Shown here in pieces: positions 1-3,886 of a stretch of 5,478 bases of DNA. The translations under genes were made by a program, and so were the position numbers. A model generated the notes under the pieces. It saw only the letters and a list, made by a program, of their open reading frames with translations. It was not told the origin of the DNA and searched no databases. The stretch's first letter is position 1. Every line of letters begins with the position of its first letter. Source of the stretch: Thomasclavelia sp. (GTDB lineage: Bacteria; Bacillota_I; Bacilli_A; Erysipelotrichales; Erysipelotrichaceae); assembly GCA_020024765.1 (NCBI GenBank), contig JAHHTG010000070.1, forward strand, positions 1 through 5,478. The letters run 5' to 3'.

Positions 1-433
1 TAGGTTTAATCGCTAAAGCGAATAAAATAAAGACTTGACGTTTCATACCTTTGGAAAAGTTAATGATTGGAACATTGGGTTGAAGCCCAAAGATTTCAAG
101 ATATTGGTTGAATCTTTCTTCATCAAAATGATAAAAAGATTGATACATAACTTTTAAACTATTAATCGTTGCACTTCGTTCAAAATAGCTATCATCACTT
201 AAATATAAAATTTCCTTACGAACTTTAGGATTCGCTGAGGTGTCTTCGTTATCCATAAGGATTTTACCTTCATCAGCTTCAATGATTCCGGCAATCATTC
301 GAAGTAGAGTTGATTTACCGGCACCATTAATACCAACAAGTCCAAAGATTGTACCACTAGGAATTTCTAAATCACATTCTTTTAAGACAATTTGATTGCC
401 AAAACATTTCGTAATATTCTTAATTTCCAACAT
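1..433 (-). CDS. ABC transporter ATP-binding protein, YtrB-like (partial, C-terminus outside window)
   Basis: This is the nucleotide-binding subunit of an ABC transporter, which would hydrolyse ATP at the inner face of the membrane to power a partner permease. I translated it from the ATG at 431-433; 144 codons are visible before the window edge. The start MLEIKNITKCFG fits the first beta strand of the family. Walker A is GINGAGKST at residues 34-42. At the Q-loop position the protein reads LYLSDD (76-81), and the signature is a degenerate FSKGMKRQ (126-133) in place of LSGGQ, a variant seen in YtrB/BcrA-like exporter ATPases. Walker B, the catalytic Glu and the H-loop lie beyond position 1. 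The start is 2 nt after the GntR gene stop, with GGTGA 6 nt upstream of the ATG as a modest Shine-Dalgarno, so the two genes are cotranscribed. The substrate cannot be told; efflux of a drug or envelope-active compound is inferred from the regulator family. Confidence 0.9.
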   Translation of the reverse strand, partial: MLEIKNITKCFGNQIVLKECDLEIPSGTIFGLVGINGAGKSTLLRMIAGIIEADEGKILMDNEDTSANPKVRKEILYLSDDSYFERSATINSLKVMYQSFYHFDEERFNQYLEIFGLQPNVPIINFSKGMKRQVFILFALAIKP

Positions 434-435
434 CT

Positions 436-789
436 TTATTCACCATAGACCTTTCTAATCTCAGCGATTAATTCTTCTTCACTAAGATGAGATTCTTTTG
501 CTTTAGTAGTGTTTTTTTTAAATTCTTCTAAAACATGTTTCTTAACCGAAATCTGATTTTCCGAGACAAAAGCCCCCTTTTTTGACAATGTATAGATATA
601 ACCATGATTTTCAAGTTCTTGATAGGCCTTCATGACCGTATTAGGATTAACACCGAGTTCCAATGCAAATTGTCTAACCGAAGGCAATTTGTCATCTGGC
701 TTCAAAACACCTAATTCAATATAACGAATTAACTGTGTTTCGATTTGTTCGTAAATGCTACCCTTTCCTTGCAAATTTATATTAAACAT
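436..789 (-). CDS. GntR-family transcriptional regulator, YtrA subfamily
   Basis: This is a 117-residue DNA-binding regulator. Residues 11-76 form the GntR winged helix-turn-helix: an N-terminal helix (SIYEQIETQL), LPSVRQFALELGVNPNTV (35-52) as the helix-turn-helix, MKAYQELENHGYI as the following helix, and KKGAFV (70-75) as the wing. Only about 40 residues follow, helical and charged, too short for a FadR, HutC or MocR effector domain. That short dimerisation tail defines the YtrA subfamily. Known YtrA proteins repress their own operon together with ABC exporter genes and are relieved by envelope-active antibiotics. Here the gene is followed 2 nt later by an ABC ATPase, matching that layout, so autoregulation is inferred. 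The start MFNINLQGKGSIYEQI is supported by GAGG 7 nt upstream and by the family N-terminus. A promoter with tandem 9-bp repeats lies directly upstream. No inducer can be read from the sequence. Confidence 0.93.
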   Translation of the reverse strand: MFNINLQGKGSIYEQIETQLIRYIELGVLKPDDKLPSVRQFALELGVNPNTVMKAYQELENHGYIYTLSKKGAFVSENQISVKKHVLEEFKKNTTKAKESHLSEEELIAEIRKVYGE

Positions 790-796
790 TTTATTT

Positions 797-800
797 CCTC
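797..800 (-). promoter_or_regulatory. Ribosome binding site of the GntR-family gene
   Basis: On the minus strand GAGG(A) stands 7 nt before the ATG at 787-789. It fixes the start of the regulator gene and directly abuts the first of the tandem 9-bp units. Confidence 0.75.
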
Positions 801-836
801 ATCTGTATTATCTGTATTAAGTGTACTATCTGTATT
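801..836 (-). repeat. Four tandem 9-bp units overlapping the GntR-operon promoter (candidate operator)
   Basis: Written on the plus strand, the units are ATCTGTATT (801-809), ATCTGTATT (810-818), AAGTGTACT (819-827) and ATCTGTATT (828-836). Three are identical, and the third keeps the TGTA core but differs at three positions. They lie between the -35 element and the ribosome binding site, covering part of the spacer, the -10 and the expected transcription start. A repressor bound here would block the promoter, so I infer an operator for the YtrA-like protein encoded just downstream. From memory, the B. subtilis YtrA operator is an inverted repeat AGTGTA-N13-TACACT. An exact AGTGTA occurs here (820-825), but its inverted partner at the 13-bp distance does not, so the arrangement looks direct rather than inverted. 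Confidence 0.6.
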
Positions 837-848
837 AAACAATGTCAA
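820..848 (-). promoter_or_regulatory. Sigma-A-type promoter for the GntR/ABC operon
   Basis: On the minus strand a perfect TTGACA (-35, 843-848) is followed by a 17-bp spacer and TACACT (-10, 820-825; 4 of 6 consensus positions). Transcription would start near 813, giving a leader of about 24 nt that includes the ribosome binding site. The position just upstream of the GntR-family gene and the ideal spacing make this the likely main promoter of the operon. The -10 coincides with the one divergent unit of the tandem 9-bp repeat. Confidence 0.72.
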
Positions 849-853
849 ATTAA

Positions 854-881
854 AATATCCATTCATTTATGAATGGATATT
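854..881. repeat. Perfect inverted repeat, 13-bp arms, just upstream of the -35
   Basis: The left arm AATATCCATTCAT (854-866) and the right arm (869-881) are exact reverse complements around a 2-nt centre. The repeat ends 5 bp before the TTGACA of the GntR-operon promoter. In DNA it could be a binding site for a dimeric activator or repressor. As minus-strand RNA it forms a hairpin of about 12 bp with a 4-nt loop, followed by TTAATTTG, which resembles a weak terminator that would insulate the operon from upstream transcription. The stem has only three G-C pairs, so terminator strength is doubtful. I cannot choose between the two roles. Confidence 0.6.
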
Positions 882-897
882 AACAAATTGATATAAA

Positions 898-927
898 ATC
901 ATAAGAATCTTTACACTTAAAATTCAA
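898..927 (-). promoter_or_regulatory. Weak candidate second promoter upstream of the GntR operon
   Basis: On the minus strand TTGAAT (922-927), an 18-bp spacer and TATGAT (898-903) resemble a sigma-A promoter. Transcription from here would start near 891 and pass through the inverted repeat at 854-881 before reaching the regulator gene, so that hairpin could act in the leader. AT-rich DNA yields such matches by chance, so this is a tentative call. Confidence 0.25.
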
Positions 928-968
928 TCGTGATTAAACACTAAATATTTTAAACACGCTGATTATTC

Positions 969-996
969 TTTAATCTTGTTAGTTCATAAGATTAAA
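969..996. repeat. Inverted repeat / hairpin of unknown role
   Basis: TTTAATCTT (969-977) and AAGATTAAA (988-996) pair perfectly over 9 bp with a 10-nt loop. There is no T-tract directly after it on either strand and only two G-C pairs, so it is a poor terminator. It may be a protein site or chance in AT-rich DNA. Confidence 0.35.
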
Positions 997-1108
997 AATA
1001 TCTTTTTACTTTCAAATCGTGATGGTAATGACGTTTGCAATCGCTAAAATGTTGCCTTTAACTTCTTATATAATGTAAATTTTTATTTTCGACTTAGACC
1101 AGTCCAAG

Positions 1109-1138
1109 AAAAAAAGTTACCTTTAAGGTAACCTTTTT
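1109..1138 (-). terminator. Rho-independent terminator of the nusA-infB-rbfA operon, probably bidirectional
   Basis: On the minus strand GTTACC (1127-1132), a 5-nt loop and GGTAAC (1116-1121) form a perfect stem followed by seven U residues (1109-1115). Upstream As can pair with these Us and lengthen the stem. The hairpin begins within a few bases of the rbfA stop codon at 1141-1143. On the plus strand the same stem is followed by CTTTTTAT, so it may also stop transcription arriving from the left. Confidence 0.88.
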
Positions 1139-1140
1139 AT

Positions 1141-1482
1141 TTATTTATTATTGATACGATCAATGATGTCATTGATACGTTGCGCATTTTCCATGCTCTT
1201 ATCAATCACAAATGTTAGTTCCGGAACTTTATAAACGCGCACACGCTTAGCAAGTTCTGAGCGGATAAAGCCTTTTGCACGGTTTAAAGCTTTTAAACCA
1301 GCAGCGCTTCTTGCATCTTGACCCAAGAATGAGACAAAAACTTTCGCATAGCTCAAATCATTAGTTACTTGAACTTCTGAAATCGTCACAAACCCAACAT
1401 GAGGATCTTTAAGCGAGAATTGGATAATATCTGTAATCTCTTTTAAGAATAGCGCTTGAAGTTTCTCGTGTCTTAAGCCCAT
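1141..1482 (-). CDS. rbfA: 30S ribosome-binding factor RbfA
   Basis: RbfA binds the immature small ribosomal subunit in the cytoplasm and helps 16S rRNA 5'-end maturation, most importantly in the cold. The protein is 113 residues, a usual length. It shows the family start (GLRHEKLQALFLKEI), the DPHVGFVTISEVQVTNDLSYAKVFVS strand region (26-51), the AxG kink of its KH-like fold as AKG (69-71) within NRAKGFIRSELAKRV, and the hallmark VPELTFVIDKS (86-96). The start ATG shares one base with the infB stop (TAATG). The only upstream Shine-Dalgarno-like stretch is a weak AGAGG about 12 nt away, so translation is probably coupled to infB. It is the last gene of the operon: a terminator follows at once and truB is absent here. 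Confidence 0.97.
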   Translation of the reverse strand: MGLRHEKLQALFLKEITDIIQFSLKDPHVGFVTISEVQVTNDLSYAKVFVSFLGQDARSAAGLKALNRAKGFIRSELAKRVRVYKVPELTFVIDKSMENAQRINDIIDRINNK

Positions 1483-3326
1483 TATTCTTGTGGAACCTCT
1501 TGATCTTGGTAAGCTTCAACAATATCGCCTTCCTTAATATCATTAAAGTTAGCAATTGTGATACCACATTCATAACCTGATGAAACTTCCTTAGCATCAT
1601 TTTCAAAACGTTTTAATGAACCTAGACGGCCAGTGTATACAACAATACCATCACGGATTAAACGAACACCGCATTCACGGATAAGTTTGCCTTCAGTAAC
1701 CATACATCCAGCGATTGTACCAACTTTAGACACTTTGTATGTCTTACGAACTTCAGCTTGACCAACAACAACTTCTTCGTAAACTGGTGCAAGCATACCT
1801 TTCATAGCTGCTTCCATTTCTTCAACAGCCTTGTAAATGATGTTATGAAGACGGATATCAACACCTTCTTCAACAGCTTTACGACGTACATTTGCATCTG
1901 GACGTACATTGAAACCATAAATTACAGATTTTGATGCACTTGCAAGCATAACATCAGATTCACTGATAGCACCTGCTTGGGAACGAATGACATTAACCTT
2001 AACGCCTTCAACCTCAATTTTACTTAATGAAGATGCAACAGCTTCAGCTGTACCTTGAACGTCGGCCTTAACGATAACTGGAATTTCTTGAATATCACCA
2101 GCTTCGATTTGAGCGGCTAAATCATCAAGAGACATTGCTGAAGTTGACTTACGTTCTTTTTCAATCTTTGCTCTTTGACGTTTTTCTGCAACGTTACGTG
2201 CATCACGATCGTTATCAAAGACTTTAAAGTTGTCACCAGCTTCTGGAACATCACTTAAACCAATAATTTCAACTGGTGTTGATGGACCAGCTTCTTTAAT
2301 TTCACGGCCCATATCGTCAACCATCTTACGTACTTTACCATGACATACGCCTACAACGATTGAATCGCCTTGTTTTAATGTGCCATTTTGAACAAGTAGT
2401 GTTGTAACTGGACCACGGCCCTTATCTAGTTTAGCTTCGATAACTGTACCTGTGGCATTTTTATGAGGGTTAGCTTTTAATTCCTTAACTTCTGAAACAA
2501 CAATAATCGTTTCTAGAATATCTTGAATACCTTCACCCTTCTTAGCACTACATTCAACGAAGATTGTTTCGCCACCCCATTCTTCTGGGATTAGACCTAA
2601 GTCAGCCATTTCGCTCTTAACACGATCTGGGTTAGCATCTGGTTTATCCATCTTATTTACTGCAACAATAATAGGAACGCCAGCTGCTTTTGAGTGGTCA
2701 ACGGCTTCTTTTGTTTGAGGCATAACACCATCATCAGCCGCTACGACAATAATTGATACGTCGGTAACTTTAGCACCACGGGCACGCATTGCTGTGAAAG
2801 CTTCATGGCCCGGAGTATCTAAGAAGGTAATCTTCTTATCATTGATTTCAACTTGGTAGGCACCAATGTGTTGAGTGATACCACCAAATTCACCAGCTGT
2901 TACTTTAGTATTACGGATACTATCTAGTAAAGTTGTTTTACCATGGTCAACGTGACCCATGATTGTAACGATTGGAGCACGTTCCTCTAAATCAGCTGGA
3001 TCATCTTCCTCGTCGTCTTCTAAACTGTTTTCTTCTTTTGGTTCAACTTGTGTTGCTTCAATACCAAATTCAAGACAAACTAGTTCAACCGTTTCTGCAT
3101 CTAGAGGTGAATTAATAGTTACCATCTTTGATAACATAAATAAAATCTTAATAATTTCACTCGCATTGCGTTCACATTTAGCTGCTAATTCTGCAACCGT
3201 GATTCCATCAAAATAAGTGATAGCCTCAACTTTCGCTTTCTTTTCATAAGATGTAGCGTTATTTGTTGTTTGATGGCCATGATTATTACGCTTATTATTT
3301 GTTTTCCTCTTCACTTGTTTCGCCAT
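1482..3326 (-). CDS. infB: Translation initiation factor IF-2
   Basis: IF2 is the GTPase that brings fMet-tRNA to the 30S P site and promotes 50S joining. The protein is 614 residues, against roughly 700 in B. subtilis and 890 in E. coli. The shortening is N-terminal: a basic Asn/Lys-rich stretch (1-30), one IF2_N module (about 33-88) and an acidic linker (98-115) lead straight into the G domain. G-domain motifs are GHVDHGKT (124-131), GGITQHIG (148-155), DTPGH (170-174), NKMD (224-227) and SAK (260-262). Domain II follows (about 286-370), then a charged helical linker, C1 (starting near EIPVIVKADVQGTAEAV) and the fMet-tRNA-binding C2 domain up to the end. All GTPase residues expected for activity are present. 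The start is fixed by a strong AGAAGGAGGG 7 nt upstream. The first 32 nt overlap ylxQ, and the stop overlaps the rbfA start by one base. Confidence 0.98.
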   Translation of the reverse strand: MAKQVKRKTNNKRNNHGHQTTNNATSYEKKAKVEAITYFDGITVAELAAKCERNASEIIKILFMLSKMVTINSPLDAETVELVCLEFGIEATQVEPKEENSLEDDEEDDPADLEERAPIVTIMGHVDHGKTTLLDSIRNTKVTAGEFGGITQHIGAYQVEINDKKITFLDTPGHEAFTAMRARGAKVTDVSIIVVAADDGVMPQTKEAVDHSKAAGVPIIVAVNKMDKPDANPDRVKSEMADLGLIPEEWGGETIFVECSAKKGEGIQDILETIIVVSEVKELKANPHKNATGTVIEAKLDKGRGPVTTLLVQNGTLKQGDSIVVGVCHGKVRKMVDDMGREIKEAGPSTPVEIIGLSDVPEAGDNFKVFDNDRDARNVAEKRQRAKIEKERKSTSAMSLDDLAAQIEAGDIQEIPVIVKADVQGTAEAVASSLSKIEVEGVKVNVIRSQAGAISESDVMLASASKSVIYGFNVRPDANVRRKAVEEGVDIRLHNIIYKAVEEMEAAMKGMLAPVYEEVVVGQAEVRKTYKVSKVGTIAGCMVTEGKLIRECGVRLIRDGIVVYTGRLGSLKRFENDAKEVSSGYECGITIANFNDIKEGDIVEAYQDQEVPQE

Positions 3327-3633
3327 AATTGCACCCTCCTTCTAATTCTTTATTAATAGCTTTACTAAAGCCTTCATCGATAATTCCAATCGTTTTGACA
3401 TTATTGCGACCAATCGCAACTGCTAACTCAGCAGAACTAAAGTCAAGGCAATAGTTTAAATGATAATAATGACATTTCTTAAGATATCGCTCTTTGGTCT
3501 TTTCCGAAGCATCGTTCGCAACGAAGATGAAATGAATTTTACCTTTTGACAACGTCTCTAAAATTGTTTCACCTAAAACAATGCGATTAGCTCTACGGGC
3601 TAAACCTAATAATGCAATAATCTTATCCTTCAT
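3295..3633 (-). CDS. ylxQ: YlxQ, L7Ae-family RNA-binding protein
   Basis: This is a 112-residue protein of the ribosomal L7Ae/L30e family. Bacillus relatives (YlxQ, YbxF) bind kink-turn RNA; a precise cellular job is not firmly established. Visible features are the start IIALLGLARRANRIVLGE (5-22), the KGKIHFIFVANDASEKTKERYLKKC core (30-54), and AVAIGRNNVKTIGIIDEGFSKAI (71-93), which match the alpha-beta-alpha fold. The last dozen residues (EGGCNYGETSEEENK region) look non-domain: they are encoded by DNA that also holds the infB ribosome binding site and the first 32 nt of infB. The start ATG lies inside the end of ylxR (11-nt overlap), with AAAGGG 6 nt upstream. The start agrees with the family, which begins just before the LLGLA motif. 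Confidence 0.93.
   Translation of the reverse strand: MKDKIIALLGLARRANRIVLGETILETLSKGKIHFIFVANDASEKTKERYLKKCHYYHLNYCLDFSSAELAVAIGRNNVKTIGIIDEGFSKAINKELEGGCNYGETSEEENK
3334..3343 (-). promoter_or_regulatory. Strong ribosome binding site of infB, embedded in ylxQ
   Basis: AGAAGGAGGG on the minus strand ends 7 nt before the infB ATG (3324-3326). The same bases encode the Glu-Gly-Gly near the end of YlxQ, so coding and initiation signals share this DNA. It is the strongest Shine-Dalgarno seen in the operon portion within the window. Confidence 0.88.
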
Positions 3634-3886
3634 TAATTACCCTTTCAATTTCTTGATAAACTTCTTCAGGAATACTTACTTCTAAAGCTCTACCTAGAGC
3701 ATTTTTTGCCTTAGCAATTTTTAATGCTTCTAGGTCTCTTTTAAGATAAGCACCCTTACCATTGGCTTTCCCTGTTGTATCAACAGTTACTTGCCCTTCT
3801 TTATTACGAACAATCCTTAATAATTCTTTTTTAGGTAAAGATTCATTTGTCGCTACACAGCGGCGCATTGGGATCTTCTTGTTCAT
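3623..3886 (-). CDS. rnpM: RnpM (YlxR), small RNA-binding protein of the DUF448 family
   Basis: This is an 87-residue basic protein. The family signature is present: KKIPMRRCVAT (3-13), where relatives read KKIPLRKCVVT; KKELLRIVR (19-27); VDTTGK (35-40); and GKGAYL (43-48) in place of the usual GRGAYL. Recent work on B. subtilis YlxR describes binding to the RNase P RNA and modulation of the enzyme, hence RnpM; it was earlier linked to nucleoid association and glucose response. The gene starts at an ATG sharing one base with the nusA stop (TAATG), and no Shine-Dalgarno is visible before it, so reinitiation after NusA is likely. An internal Met7 is unlikely to be the start because KKIP before it is conserved. 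The end overlaps ylxQ by 11 nt. Confidence 0.94.
   Translation of the reverse strand: MNKKIPMRRCVATNESLPKKELLRIVRNKEGQVTVDTTGKANGKGAYLKRDLEALKIAKAKNALGRALEVSIPEEVYQEIERVINEG

Larger units (their letters stand above)
882..1108. other. AT-rich intergenic region without a supported gene
   Basis: I checked both strands of this stretch between the operon terminator and the inverted repeat. No reading frame has both a usable length and a ribosome binding site, and no tRNA or recognisable riboswitch is visible. Besides the weak promoter at 898-927, it contains a perfect 9-bp hairpin at 969-996. A small imperfect dyad at 1093-1108 lies directly beyond the U-tract of the rbfA terminator; on the minus strand it is CTTGGA, a 4-nt loop, then TCTAAG, with one G-U pair. 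Confidence 0.6.

Noticed and set aside
801..836. Short-spaced repeats considered as a CRISPR remnant
   Set aside because: The units are 9 bp with no spacers and overlap a promoter, so this is not a CRISPR array.
1022..1078. Plus-strand frame encoding a short hydrophobic 18-residue peptide
   Set aside because: There is no ribosome binding site and no family resemblance, and the length is expected by chance.
1069..1138. Plus-strand TATAAT (1069-1074) that could start a ~55-nt RNA ending at the bidirectional terminator
   Set aside because: No -35 lies at a usable distance, and TATAAT is common by chance in such AT-rich DNA.
2959..3216. Plus-strand Ser-rich open frame inside infB
   Set aside because: It is antisense to the acidic linker of IF2, with no ribosome binding site and no family match.
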